Assembly (NCBI RefSeq): GCF_029338275.1
Contig: NZ_CP119789.1
Coordinates: 2,542,001 to 2,606,000 of the forward strand
DNA: 64,000 nt
Source of the DNA: Haloarcula ordinaria
Lineage (GTDB): Archaea; Halobacteriota; Halobacteria; Halobacteriales; Haloarculaceae
Direction of reading: 5' to 3'
Part shown: positions 18,537-26,529 of the stretch, piece after piece
How the letters are laid out: each line of letters opens with the position of its first letter
Position numbering within the stretch: the first letter of the stretch is position 1
Made by a program: the position numbers and the translations under genes
Notes under the pieces: model-generated
What the model saw: the letters and a program-made list of their open reading frames with translations, nothing else
The model's database searches: none
What the model was told of the DNA's origin: nothing

Positions 18537-19493
18537 ATGGCACCCGTAACCCCTGGGATACACCACGTCACCGCTATCGTCGGCGACCCGCAGCGGAACG
18601 CGGACTTCTACGTCGGCGTCCTCGGCCTCCGATTCGTCAAGAAGACGGTCAACCACGACGACACCGGGACCTACCACTTCTACTTCGGCGACGGCGAGGG
18701 CACGCCCGGGACGAACATCACCTTCTTCGCGTGGGGAGAACAGGGCCAGCGAGGGACGTTCGGGGCCGGCCAGACACAGACCACGGCGTACCTCGTCGAC
18801 GAGGACTCGCTGGACTACTGGGCCGACCGCCTGGCGGCACACGACGTCGAGGTGACGCGCGAGGAGCGGTTCGACGAGACGGTCCTCGGATTCGAGGACC
18901 CCGACGGTATCGGGCTGGAACTCGTCGCCGCCGACGCGCCGTCCGACGCGACGCCGTGGGCGGACAGCCCGGTCCCGGAGGCACACCAGCTGAAGGGGTT
19001 CTACAGCGTGAGGCTCGCCGTCTCCGAGTTCGGACCAACCGAGGAGATTCTGACCGACGTCCTCGGCTTCGAGCACGAGGCGACAGACGGTGGGCGACGT
19101 CGCTACCGGAGCGCGACTGGGGGGCCCGGGTCTGTCGTGGACCTGGTCGAGACGGACCAGCCACGCGGCCGGATGGGCGCCGGAACCGTCCACCACGTCG
19201 CCTTCGAGGCCGCCGACGAGGCGACCATGCGGGAGTTCCGCGAGGCATACAAGCAGCAGGAGATGAAGCCCAGCGAGGTCATCGACCGAAAGTACTTCAG
19301 GGCGCTCTACGCCCGCGAACCCGGCGGCGTCCTCTTCGAACTGTCGACCCCCGGTCCGGGCTTCGCCGTGGACGAGGACCTGGACTCGCTGGGGACCTCG
19401 CTCACGCTCCCCGAGTGGCTCGAATCGGACCGGGACGTCATCGAGCGGCAGTTGCTGCCCTTCGACGGGCCGTCGATACCGGCCGAGAAGTGA
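18537..19493 (+). CDS. VOC-superfamily ring-cleaving dioxygenase
   Basis: A 318-residue protein with two VOC modules. The N-terminal module starts GIHHVTAIVGDPQRNADFYV; the C-terminal module has VHHVAFEA and GGVLFELSTPGPGF. The His in GIHH, the His in VHHV and the Glu in LFEL match the Fe(II) ligands of PcpA/MhqO-type (hydro)quinone dioxygenases. The ATG at 18537 begins the conserved domain; upstream in-frame codons lack homology. An iron-containing alcohol dehydrogenase begins 29 nt downstream, a common pairing for aromatic ring-cleavage products. Confidence 0.9.
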   Translation: MAPVTPGIHHVTAIVGDPQRNADFYVGVLGLRFVKKTVNHDDTGTYHFYFGDGEGTPGTNITFFAWGEQGQRGTFGAGQTQTTAYLVDEDSLDYWADRLAAHDVEVTREERFDETVLGFEDPDGIGLELVAADAPSDATPWADSPVPEAHQLKGFYSVRLAVSEFGPTEEILTDVLGFEHEATDGGRRRYRSATGGPGSVVDLVETDQPRGRMGAGTVHHVAFEAADEATMREFREAYKQQEMKPSEVIDRKYFRALYAREPGGVLFELSTPGPGFAVDEDLDSLGTSLTLPEWLESDRDVIERQLLPFDGPSIPAEK

Positions 19494-19522
19494 AGGCGCG
19501 GGGACTGCTCTACTGAGACAGC

Positions 19523-20743
19523 ATGGCCGACACCATCGACGCCGACGGCACGGGCCCGTTCCGCTTCGAGTACGACCCAGCAGTACTTCGCTACGGACCG
19601 GGCTGTGTCACCGACCTCGACGACGAACTGGCCACTCAGGGCTTCGAGCGGGCGCTGGTGGTCTGTGGGTCGACCGTCGGCGAGACGCCGGCGGTAATCG
19701 ACCCGGTACGCGACGGTCTCGGCGACCGGCTCGCGGGTGTCTTCGCGGAGACGACGCCGGCGAAACGCCTCGGGACGGCGTACGACGCACTCGAACGGTT
19801 CCAGTCGACGGGCGCGGACGCCATCGTCAGCCTGGGCGGCGGGAGCAGCCTCGACGTGGCGAAGGTGCTCAGCGTCCTCGTCGCGACAGACCGCGACCCG
19901 GAGCAGGTTGGCGCGCAGTTCGCGGAGACGGGCACGCTCACGGTTCCGGTCGAGGGGCTCGCACCCATCCTCGCCGTCCCGACGACGCTGGCCGGTGCGG
20001 ACCTCTCTATCGGCGCGGGCGTCACCGCCGACCCCGCGACGTGTCCGGTCGAGAGCCCCGTCGGTGGCGGTGTCTCCCACCGCTCACTGATGCCCGCGGC
20101 GGTGTTCTACGACCCGGACCTCCTCGCGACCACGCCCCGGTCGGTCCTGACGGCCTCCGCGATGAACGGGTTCGACAAGGGCATCGAGACGCTGTACGCG
20201 GGCACGGCGACGCCGGTGACCGACGCGACGGCGATGCGGGGGCTCACGCTGTTCACGGAGGGACTACTGGCCTACGGCGACGGCGAGACGGACCCCTCGG
20301 TGTACGCTGCGCTCACGAAGGGTATCATGCTCCTCCAGTACGGCATCGCCAGGCCGGACGCGACGACGCTCTCGCTCGTCCACGCCTTCGGCCACGGACT
20401 CACCAGGACGTACGAGGTTCAGCAAGGGGCCGCCCACGCCGTCGTCGCCCCGCAGGTCCTCGAGTACGTCTTCGCAAACGTCGACGGCCGGCGGAGGTTG
20501 CTCGCCGAGGCACTGGGCGTCGGAACAGCCGACGACCCCGCGTCGGCAATCGTGGACCGGGTCGAGGCCGTCGTGGCGGCGCTCGACCTGCCGACGCGAC
20601 TCCGAGACGTCGACGGTCCAGCGCCCGAGGAGTTCCCAAAGGTGACAGACGCTATCCTCGGCGATTCGTTCATGCCGAACCGGCCGCCAGCCCTCGAACC
20701 CACCCGGCAGGATATCGAGGGGATTCTCGAGGCCGCGTGGTGA
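19523..20743 (+). CDS. Iron-containing alcohol dehydrogenase / maleylacetate reductase-like
   Basis: A 406-residue group III (iron) alcohol dehydrogenase. The cofactor motif GGGSSLDVAK is near residues 98-107. Metal ligands are seen in NGFDKGIE (Asp), LVHAFGHGL (two His) and GAAHAVVAP (His). Since it follows a ring-cleaving dioxygenase, a maleylacetate-reductase-like role on a cleavage product is plausible, but general alcohol or aldehyde reduction is equally possible. It is convergent with the DUF7344-type regulator. Confidence 0.9.
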   Translation: MADTIDADGTGPFRFEYDPAVLRYGPGCVTDLDDELATQGFERALVVCGSTVGETPAVIDPVRDGLGDRLAGVFAETTPAKRLGTAYDALERFQSTGADAIVSLGGGSSLDVAKVLSVLVATDRDPEQVGAQFAETGTLTVPVEGLAPILAVPTTLAGADLSIGAGVTADPATCPVESPVGGGVSHRSLMPAAVFYDPDLLATTPRSVLTASAMNGFDKGIETLYAGTATPVTDATAMRGLTLFTEGLLAYGDGETDPSVYAALTKGIMLLQYGIARPDATTLSLVHAFGHGLTRTYEVQQGAAHAVVAPQVLEYVFANVDGRRRLLAEALGVGTADDPASAIVDRVEAVVAALDLPTRLRDVDGPAPEEFPKVTDAILGDSFMPNRPPALEPTRQDIEGILEAAW

Positions 20744-20782
20744 GGGCGGTCGCGGTCAGGGGGTGACTGTGGTGTGGCAGTC

Positions 20783-21184
20783 TCAGTCGGTGGGTTCGAC
20801 GAGCTGCTCGACGGTCTGTAGAACCTCTCGGAGCGTCCCGGCCGTCGGCGTGGCCGTGATTCGTTCACGCCCCTGGTCGTAAGAAATAACGCCGCTCTGT
20901 TCGAGTTTCGGGAGGTGAGCGTGGTACAGCGAGGTAGCCACCTCGTCGACAGCACGCGAGCGACTCCGCTCGGAGAGGGCTTCGTACTCTCTGGCGACGA
21001 CGTAGCGGGAGAGGTCCTCGAGCGTCCAGGGTTCGCCGTCTATGTCCAGTGCCGTCACCACATGTCGCCTGGTCGGGTTCGCGAGGAGAGTGTAGACCGC
21101 CCCGTGGGTGAGCGTCGCTGTCTGTTTCTCCAAGCCCACGAGTTCGTTGTTCCGGTCTCGCGCCCCGTTCGTGTCCTTGGTCAT
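20783..21184 (-). CDS. DUF7344-type winged-helix protein (putative regulator)
   Basis: A 133-residue haloarchaeal HTH protein. The region LLANPTRRHVVTAL followed by WTLEDLSRYVVARE and a YHAHLPKLEQSGVISYD wing is the common winged-helix arrangement of the haloarchaeal DUF7344-like family. It is probably a DNA-binding transcription factor. It is convergent with the iron-ADH gene and followed upstream by a 324-nt gene-free stretch. Its target is unknown; adjacency to the dioxygenase/ADH pair makes those genes candidates. Confidence 0.85.
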   Translation of the reverse strand: MTKDTNGARDRNNELVGLEKQTATLTHGAVYTLLANPTRRHVVTALDIDGEPWTLEDLSRYVVAREYEALSERSRSRAVDEVATSLYHAHLPKLEQSGVISYDQGRERITATPTAGTLREVLQTVEQLVEPTD

Positions 21185-21508
21185 TCGAACGTGAGAACGC
21201 AGTTAGACAGCATAACTGCGACCTTCACCAATCAACTCAGGGTCGGCTCGCGGGCATTACCCCGCGATTTGCACAGATTACTGGACCCGCCGTTCGTATG
21301 GTCGGCCGCGCAGTCGATTGGTTTTCATAGTTTCGGCAGGCGGTCACGGCACGGCGGACCGAGCGCGGGGAAACGGTGTCCTACCCGGAATCGAAGGGAC
21401 TGGTCATCACCTGTTACCCCCGCATCCCCCTCCGGCGACGCAGGGACGTGACACCCAACCGGGCGAGTCGGCCCCTCCCAGTCGACCGACCGCCGAACGC
21501 AGCGGGCC
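21185..21508. other. Gene-free stretch between regulator and flavoprotein genes
   Basis: No frame here has convincing protein-like composition or conserved motifs, and I see no RNA gene. The part next to 21184 is AT-richer and holds the promoter of the DUF7344-type gene; the part next to 21509 is the trailer of the flavoprotein gene. Nothing else can be supported. Confidence 0.5.
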
Positions 21509-22927
21509 TCACTCCAGACTGCCGCGCAACACCTTGGCCGCGACGAGAATCGGGTCCCAGACCGGACTGAACGGCGGGGCGTAGGCGAGGTCCATCCGTT
21601 CGAGCGCCCCGACGGTGGCCTCGCCGTCGAGCGCCGCCGCGAGGGTGTCGACCCGGATGGCCGCCCGATCGCGCCCGACGAGGGACCCGCCGAGCACGCG
21701 GCCGGTCTCCTGGTCGGCGGTCAGTGTCACGACCGTCTCGTCGCCGCCCGGATAGTAGCCCGACCGCGAGCCTGCCGTGATTGTCTTCGAGACGGGGTCG
21801 AATCCCGCATCTCGGGCTACCTCGTGGTCGAGAATCCCGGTCCGGCCACACTCCAGGTCGAAAGCCTTGACGACAGCCGTCCCGGAGATGCTGCCGACGG
21901 GCTCGGGGTCGCCGGCGACGGTCTGGCCGATGGCCCGGCCCGCCCTGTTCGCGGTCAACCCGAGGGGGACCCACGCGGGCTCGCCCGTCACGGTGTGGGC
22001 CATCTCGGCACAGTCACCGGCGGCGTAGACCCCGTCGACCGAGGTCCGGCCGTAGTCGTCGACGGCCACGGCACCCGAGTCCCCGAGTTCGACCGGCGAG
22101 TCCTCGAGCAGCCGGGTGTTCGGTCGGATACCGATGCCGACGAGCGCCATGTCGACGTCGACGTGACCGTTCTCGTGCACGACACCGGACACCTCGGACT
22201 CGCCCTCGAGGCGCTCGACCTCGGTGTTCAAATGAAGGGTCACACCCTGCTCGCGCATGTGCTCCGCGACGCGCTCGCCGACCGCCTCGCCGAACGGCGG
22301 GAGCAGTCGGTCGGACCGCTGGAACACGTGGACGTCGAGGTCGTGTTCGCGGAAGGCCTCGGCCATCTCCACGCCCACGTAGCCCCCACCGACCACCGCG
22401 ACAGTCTCCGGTGGGTCACGTGCAGCATACTTCTCGACCAGCGCCGTGTCGACGGCCTCGACGGTGGTGTCGACGGCCGACTCACCGGGGTCGGAGAGCG
22501 CCGCCCGGACTGCCGCGGCGGAGTCGAGGCCGTGCATCGTGAACACGCCGTCGAGCGAACTGCCCTCGACGGGCGCGGTCAGCGCGTGGGCACCCGTCGC
22601 GACCAGGAGGTCGCTGTAGGGCTGGACCAGCTCCTCGCCGTGGTGGTCAACCGTGACGGTCTGTGCGTCGGTGTCGACGGCGACCACCTCGTGGTTCCGC
22701 CGCAGGTCGATACCGCGTTCCTCGGCGGCCGCCGGCGACAGCGAGAGGAGGTCGGTGATGTGCTCGACGGTCCCCTTCACGTAGTAGGGCGTCCCACAGT
22801 GGGCGTACGATATCCACTCGCCCTTCTCGAAGACCACGACGTCGTCGTCGGGTCGTTCGCGGGTGAACTTGCTTGCGGCACTGAGGCCGGCGGCGTCGCC
22901 ACCGACGACCACGAACGGGTCAGCCAT
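21509..22927 (-). CDS. FAD-dependent pyridine nucleotide-disulfide oxidoreductase (CoA-disulfide reductase/NADH oxidase family)
   Basis: A 472-residue flavoprotein. The N-terminal FAD motif is VVVGGDAAGLSAA, a single redox cysteine is C44 in YAHCGTPYYV, the NAD-binding motif is VVGGGYVGVEMAEAF near 160, and the second FAD motif is GVYAAGDCAEM. The single cysteine matches CoA-disulfide reductase and NADH oxidase enzymes that use Cys-SSCoA or cysteine sulfenate. The ATG at 22927 is preceded by TATA-like GTATTTGT about 25-30 nt upstream, supporting a leaderless start nine codons inside the open frame. A CoA-disulfide reductase would fit haloarchaea, which use CoA and gamma-glutamylcysteine as low-molecular-weight thiols. 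Confidence 0.9.
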   Translation of the reverse strand: MADPFVVVGGDAAGLSAASKFTRERPDDDVVVFEKGEWISYAHCGTPYYVKGTVEHITDLLSLSPAAAEERGIDLRRNHEVVAVDTDAQTVTVDHHGEELVQPYSDLLVATGAHALTAPVEGSSLDGVFTMHGLDSAAAVRAALSDPGESAVDTTVEAVDTALVEKYAARDPPETVAVVGGGYVGVEMAEAFREHDLDVHVFQRSDRLLPPFGEAVGERVAEHMREQGVTLHLNTEVERLEGESEVSGVVHENGHVDVDMALVGIGIRPNTRLLEDSPVELGDSGAVAVDDYGRTSVDGVYAAGDCAEMAHTVTGEPAWVPLGLTANRAGRAIGQTVAGDPEPVGSISGTAVVKAFDLECGRTGILDHEVARDAGFDPVSKTITAGSRSGYYPGGDETVVTLTADQETGRVLGGSLVGRDRAAIRVDTLAAALDGEATVGALERMDLAYAPPFSPVWDPILVAAKVLRGSLE

Positions 22928-22999
22928 ACGGAACGTCTCGAAGCGAGCCCACAAATACCTGCGTCACCCAGCAACCGGTTCCAGCGGACGTCCACCGAT

Positions 23000-23743
23000 T
23001 CATCGCTCGGTGACGCGCTGCAGTTCCACGAGGTACGCGTCGTCGAACGGCCCTTCGTACGTGATATCGAGACGCTCGTACACGCCTGCCGGGACGCTGA
23101 TGTCGGCCAGGGCTACCGGACAGGAGAGTGCGGCGAGACCGGTCTTCGGCAGCGCGAGCGTGACGACTCGCTCGGGTGAGACGGCGACACCGGGTCGCTC
23201 CCCCGTCGTCGCGTCGAGGCCCGAGGGGACGTCCAGCGAGACGACCGGCGCCGGGTGCTCCTCGATAGCCTCGACCATCGCTGCGGCGGCCCCGCGGAGG
23301 GCTCCCCGGAGGCCGTAGCCGACGAGGGCGTCGACGAGAATCTCGGCGTCGCGTTCCTCGAGCACCGCGGCACCCGTCGAGACCGGTATCCCCATCTCAT
23401 CGACGACACGGTGCTGCTGGGCCGCCGCGCCCTTGAGTTCCGCCGCGGGCCTGTCGAGGACGACGCTGACAGCGACGCCCCGGTTCGCGAGGTGGCGCGC
23501 ACAGCAGAGGCCGCCACCACCGTTTCCGCCGTTTCCGACCACGACAGTTACCGCGGCGTCAGGTGCGGCTCTAGCCAGCGTCTCGCGGACAATCGTCGAG
23601 AGGCTCCGCCCGGCGTTCTCCATCATCTGTAAGAGGTCGATGCCGAACGTCTCGACGGCGACACGGTCAACGTCGCGCATCTCGTCGGCGGTCACGGCCG
23701 TGACGGGGTTTGAATCCTGTGTAGCGAACGACTCGGTGTCCAT
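23000..23743 (-). CDS. nnrE: NAD(P)H-hydrate epimerase (YjeF N-terminal domain)
   Basis: A 247-residue stand-alone YjeF_N protein. It interconverts R and S forms of damaged NAD(P)HX so the S form can be repaired by the ADP/ATP-dependent dehydratase. Signatures are MRDVDRVAVETFGI, MMENAGRSL, the glycine-rich VVVGNGGNGGGGLCCARHLANRG and SLDVPSGLDATTG. The C-terminal carbohydrate-kinase-like repair domain usually fused to it is absent, so the dehydratase must be elsewhere. It is divergent from the HxlR gene; TATA-like ATAAATAG at 23769-23776 lies about 26-33 nt before its ATG. Confidence 0.92.
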   Translation of the reverse strand: MDTESFATQDSNPVTAVTADEMRDVDRVAVETFGIDLLQMMENAGRSLSTIVRETLARAAPDAAVTVVVGNGGNGGGGLCCARHLANRGVAVSVVLDRPAAELKGAAAQQHRVVDEMGIPVSTGAAVLEERDAEILVDALVGYGLRGALRGAAAAMVEAIEEHPAPVVSLDVPSGLDATTGERPGVAVSPERVVTLALPKTGLAALSCPVALADISVPAGVYERLDITYEGPFDDAYLVELQRVTER

Positions 23744-23802
23744 GGGCGACGAACTCGCTGCCGGACCGATAAATAGAGGTTACACACTGTTACTTGATAA
23801 CG

Positions 23803-23811
23803 TGCAGTAAC
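23803..23811 (+). promoter_or_regulatory. HxlR-proximal element copy 1 (T[GA]CAGT[AT][AC][CT])
   Basis: TGCAGTAAC forms the right arm of an inverted repeat GTTAC-N13-GTAAC (23789-23811) that abuts the TATA-like CTATAAG of the HxlR gene, so a bound protein would block that promoter. Related 9-mers occur at 24505, 24623 and 24644. Confidence 0.4.
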
Positions 23812-23846
23812 TATAAGCCGGCAGCCCGCCAACAGGGGGACTAGAC

Positions 23847-24221
23847 ATGAGCGACTCACCCGAGCGACTCGAGGTGTGGTGTGCCGGTGAGGATTGGTGC
23901 CCGATAACGACCACGGCGACGCTCATCGGCAAGAAGTGGCACCCGGTAATCATCCATCGCCTGCTCGAGTCGGGGCCCTCCGGGTTCAACGAATTGAAGA
24001 AGAACGTCGACGGCATCTCCTCGAAAGTCCTCTCGGACAGCCTCGAGGACCTCCAGGAGAAGCAGCTCGTCGACCGGGCGGTCATCAGCGAACAGCCCTT
24101 CCGCGTCCAGTACTCCCTGACGGAGCGCGGCGAATCTCTGGAGAAGGTCATCATGGCGATGGCCGAGTGGGGCCAGAACAATCTGAAGGCGCCGTCGGAG
24201 CCCGAGGGCGGCATCCGGTAG
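23847..24221 (+). CDS. HxlR-family transcriptional regulator
   Basis: A 124-residue winged-helix regulator. The HxlR pattern is clear: WCPITTTATLIGKKWHPVIIHRLLESGPSGFNELKK, then ISSKVLSDSLEDLQEKQLVDR and a YSLTERG wing. Two cysteines near the N-terminus (C11, C18) could sense thiol or quinone stress, as in some HxlR proteins. It is divergent from nnrE. A TATA-like ACTATAAG about 30 nt upstream overlaps an inverted repeat that may be its own operator. Candidate targets are the nearby microprotein gene and the bdhA-phaZ pair, whose upstream regions carry similar elements. Confidence 0.9.
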   Translation: MSDSPERLEVWCAGEDWCPITTTATLIGKKWHPVIIHRLLESGPSGFNELKKNVDGISSKVLSDSLEDLQEKQLVDRAVISEQPFRVQYSLTERGESLEKVIMAMAEWGQNNLKAPSEPEGGIR

Positions 24222-24296
24222 CACGGCGACGGCCTGCGATGGCGTGGCGTCGATATAGAGAGGGACGCGACGCGTCGCCGATTCCGTCTCGACCCG

Positions 24297-24476
24297 TCAG
24301 CACCAGTCGTTCAAATCGACGACGAGCTCGGTCTGTATCCACGCGTCGTCGGACTCCGTGTCGTAGATGATGACCTCGTCGGTACCGGTTGTGACGAGCC
24401 GGTACCGGTCGTACCGTTCGCTGTCGGGGCCGGTCGTGGGGAATCGGTCGTCTGAGTCGCGGATTTTGGGTGCCAT
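24297..24476 (-). CDS. 59-residue acidic protein with C-terminal Trp/Asp motif
   Basis: A short gene of 59 codons plus stop. The sequence is rich in Asp, Arg, Tyr and Thr, with a probable beta segment (RYRLVTTG, EVIIYDTES), then AWIQTELVVDLNDWC at the end. This resembles short conserved haloarchaeal proteins (DUF7331-like, by memory). A second gene of the same type lies at 40104-40214 and shares W-[IL]-x-[TS]-[DE]-x-V-V-x-L-[ND]-D-W. The promoter side (24477-24540) contains the 12-bp palindrome TACTGTACAGTA. The function is unknown. Confidence 0.7.
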   Translation of the reverse strand: MAPKIRDSDDRFPTTGPDSERYDRYRLVTTGTDEVIIYDTESDDAWIQTELVVDLNDWC

Positions 24477-24499
24477 TGAGATCGGGGCTCGCTACTGGT

Positions 24500-24511
24500 T
24501 ACTGTACAGTA
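24500..24511. promoter_or_regulatory. 12-bp perfect palindrome upstream of the 59-residue gene
   Basis: TACTGTACAGTA is a perfect palindrome lying 24-35 nt upstream of the ATG at 24476, where a TATA element would be. It includes the 9-mer copy TACAGTACC (24505-24513) and its opposite-strand partner GTTACTGTA (24498-24506). It is a good candidate operator for the adjacent HxlR protein. Confidence 0.4.
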
Positions 24512-24622
24512 CCTAGTACTACTCGGTAACCTATAACACCTCCGTATGGGGGCGGTTACGGACTAACGTCGACGTGACCCGTTTCGGGGCATCTCGGTCC
24601 CAGAGTACGTGGTTTCACTGGA

Positions 24623-24652
24623 TACAGTTACCGCCCCGTGAGGTGCAGTTAT
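24623..24652 (+). promoter_or_regulatory. Tandem pair of 9-mer elements upstream of bdhA
   Basis: TACAGTTAC (24623-24631) and TGCAGTTAT (24644-24652) start 21 nt apart, two helical turns, and match copies near the HxlR gene and the 59-residue gene. They lie 38-67 nt before the ATG of the dehydrogenase gene, upstream of the expected promoter, a position suited to an activator or upstream operator. Confidence 0.4.
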
Positions 24653-24689
24653 CTGGACGGAGGCCCATCAGTCGTGTGAGTGATACTAC

Positions 24690-25553
24690 ATGACTGGTTC
24701 TGCGTTCGACCTGAGCGCACCGGAACTGACCCGGGACGACCTGCTGGTGCTGGACGACCCGTACTTCTCGGAGGACAACGTGGCTATCGTCACAGGAGCG
24801 GCGTCGGGCATCGGTCGGGCGACGGCCGTCGCCCTGGCCGCGAACGGCCTTACCGTCGTGGGCGCCGACATCGACGAAGAGGGCCTCGACGAGACGACCG
24901 ACATCGCCCGAGCGTGTGACGCGGTCGGGACCGTCCACGGCGTCGAGACGGACCTGACCGACGACGGGGACGTGGCAGCCGTCGTAGCGGCCGCCGCGGC
25001 GGAGGGCGACATCCGGTTCGTCGCGAACATCGCCGGGATGCAGCACATCGCCGGCATCGACGAGTTCCCGATGGAGAAGTACGACCTCCTGACGGACGTC
25101 ATGCTTCGCTCGCCGTTCAAGATGGCCCAGGAGACGATGCCCCGTATCCGGGCCACCGACGACGGCGTCGGGGCCATCGCGAACATGTCGTCGGTCCACG
25201 GCCACTACGCGACGAAGGACAAGCCGGCCTACATCACCGCCAAACACGGCATCACGGGCCTGACCCGTGCAATCGCCGCCGAGGGGGAAGGGAACCTTCG
25301 CGGGTTCTCGGTCAGCGTCGGGTACGTGCTGACGCCGCTGATGGTGAACCAGATTGCGGACACGGCCAGAGAGCGCGGCATCTCCGAGCAGGCGGTCGTC
25401 GAAGACGTGATGCTCGGCCAGGCGCGGACCAAGGAGCTGATGACGCCGGCCGAGGTGGCGAACCTCTTCGTCTTCGGGTTCTCCCGGCACGCGAGCCACC
25501 TCAACGGGGCCGACCTGCTCTTCGACGGCGGCTACACCACGACGTATGAGTGA
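24690..25553 (+). CDS. bdhA: Short-chain dehydrogenase, probable 3-hydroxybutyrate dehydrogenase (BdhA-like)
   Basis: A 287-residue SDR. The nucleotide motif TGAASGIG is at 35-42, NIAG at 113-116, the catalytic Ser at 167/168, Tyr181 and Lys185 (YITAK). The fold and motifs match bacterial and archaeal 3-hydroxybutyrate dehydrogenases, which oxidise 3-hydroxybutyrate to acetoacetate with NAD. The next gene, overlapping by 8 nt, encodes a patatin-like protein similar to the PHA depolymerase PhaZh1 of Haloferax mediterranei, which I recall is also paired with bdhA. Together they would release and oxidise monomers from stored PHA. Substrate assignment rests partly on this context. Confidence 0.82.
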   Translation: MTGSAFDLSAPELTRDDLLVLDDPYFSEDNVAIVTGAASGIGRATAVALAANGLTVVGADIDEEGLDETTDIARACDAVGTVHGVETDLTDDGDVAAVVAAAAAEGDIRFVANIAGMQHIAGIDEFPMEKYDLLTDVMLRSPFKMAQETMPRIRATDDGVGAIANMSSVHGHYATKDKPAYITAKHGITGLTRAIAAEGEGNLRGFSVSVGYVLTPLMVNQIADTARERGISEQAVVEDVMLGQARTKELMTPAEVANLFVFGFSRHASHLNGADLLFDGGYTTTYE

Positions 25554-26529
25554 GGCCGCGCCCGACGACGGCCCGACCCGAATCGCCATCGCCTGTCAAG
25601 GTGGGGGGAGCCACACCGCGTTCACGGCTGGCGTCCTCCGGACGCTGCTGGCAGAGTGGGACAAGGACCACGAACTCGTCGGTATCAGCGGCACCTCCGG
25701 CGGCGCGTTCAACGCGCTGGCGACGTGGTACGGTCTGGTCACCGGCGACGAGACGGACGCGCGGGAACTGCTGGCTGCCCTCTGGGACGACCTGGCGGCC
25801 AAGGGGCCGCAGGACCGCTGGATGAACGAGCTCGTGACCAGCCGGTCGCGGATGGAGAGCGCCGGCTTCGCGTTACTGGAGATTACGCCCTATCAGATTC
25901 CGGGCCCGGAGATGGGCAAGAAGCGCATCCGGACGGTCCTCGAGCGCCACATCGACTTCGAGGCCATCCCGGACCTCTGTCGGCGCGACGTGCCGGAACT
26001 CGTCGTCGGCACCGTCGACGTCAACGCCGGCGTCTTCGAGACGTTCACCAACGAGGACGTCACCGTGGACGCCGTGCTGGCGTCGGCCGCCGTTCCCGAC
26101 CTCTTCGAGGCGGTGAAGCTCCACGGCCACTACCACTGGGACGGCCTGTTCTCCCAGAACCCGCCGATAAACGACCTCATGCACCAGCCACCCGGCCAGA
26201 AACCGGACGAGCTGTGGGTGATTCAGATAAATCCCCAGGCGTTCGAGGGCGAACCCAGGACGGCGGAGGTCATCGCCGACCGGCGCAACGAACTGTCGGG
26301 CAACATCTCGCTGAACCAGGAGCTGCGGTTCATCGAACGCGTCAACGACTGGGTGGAGTCGGGGAAGCTGCCGAGCGACGAGTTCGCCGTGACCGACGTC
26401 CACCGCATCGAGATGGGCCAGCGGTTCCACTGCGCCACGAAGGTGGACCGCGACCCCGACTTCCTGGCGGAGCTGCAGGTGCTGGGCGAGCAACGGGCGG
26501 CGGAGTTCCTCGCGAGTCGCGAGGACTAG
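25546..26529 (+). CDS. Patatin-like PHA depolymerase (PhaZh1-like)
   Basis: A 327-residue patatin-like hydrolase. The oxyanion glycines QGGGSH lie at 18-23, the nucleophile Ser51 in GTSGG (49-53), and the catalytic Asp199 in DG (199-200). As I recall, PhaZh1 of H. mediterranei uses Gly16, Ser47 and Asp195; the same spacing is seen here shifted by four. It would hydrolyse polyhydroxyalkanoate granules; other phospholipase activity cannot be excluded. The start overlaps bdhA by 8 nt. The 3' end converges on the next gene so closely that both stop codons share the sequence CTAG. Confidence 0.83.
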   Translation: MSEAAPDDGPTRIAIACQGGGSHTAFTAGVLRTLLAEWDKDHELVGISGTSGGAFNALATWYGLVTGDETDARELLAALWDDLAAKGPQDRWMNELVTSRSRMESAGFALLEITPYQIPGPEMGKKRIRTVLERHIDFEAIPDLCRRDVPELVVGTVDVNAGVFETFTNEDVTVDAVLASAAVPDLFEAVKLHGHYHWDGLFSQNPPINDLMHQPPGQKPDELWVIQINPQAFEGEPRTAEVIADRRNELSGNISLNQELRFIERVNDWVESGKLPSDEFAVTDVHRIEMGQRFHCATKVDRDPDFLAELQVLGEQRAAEFLASRED

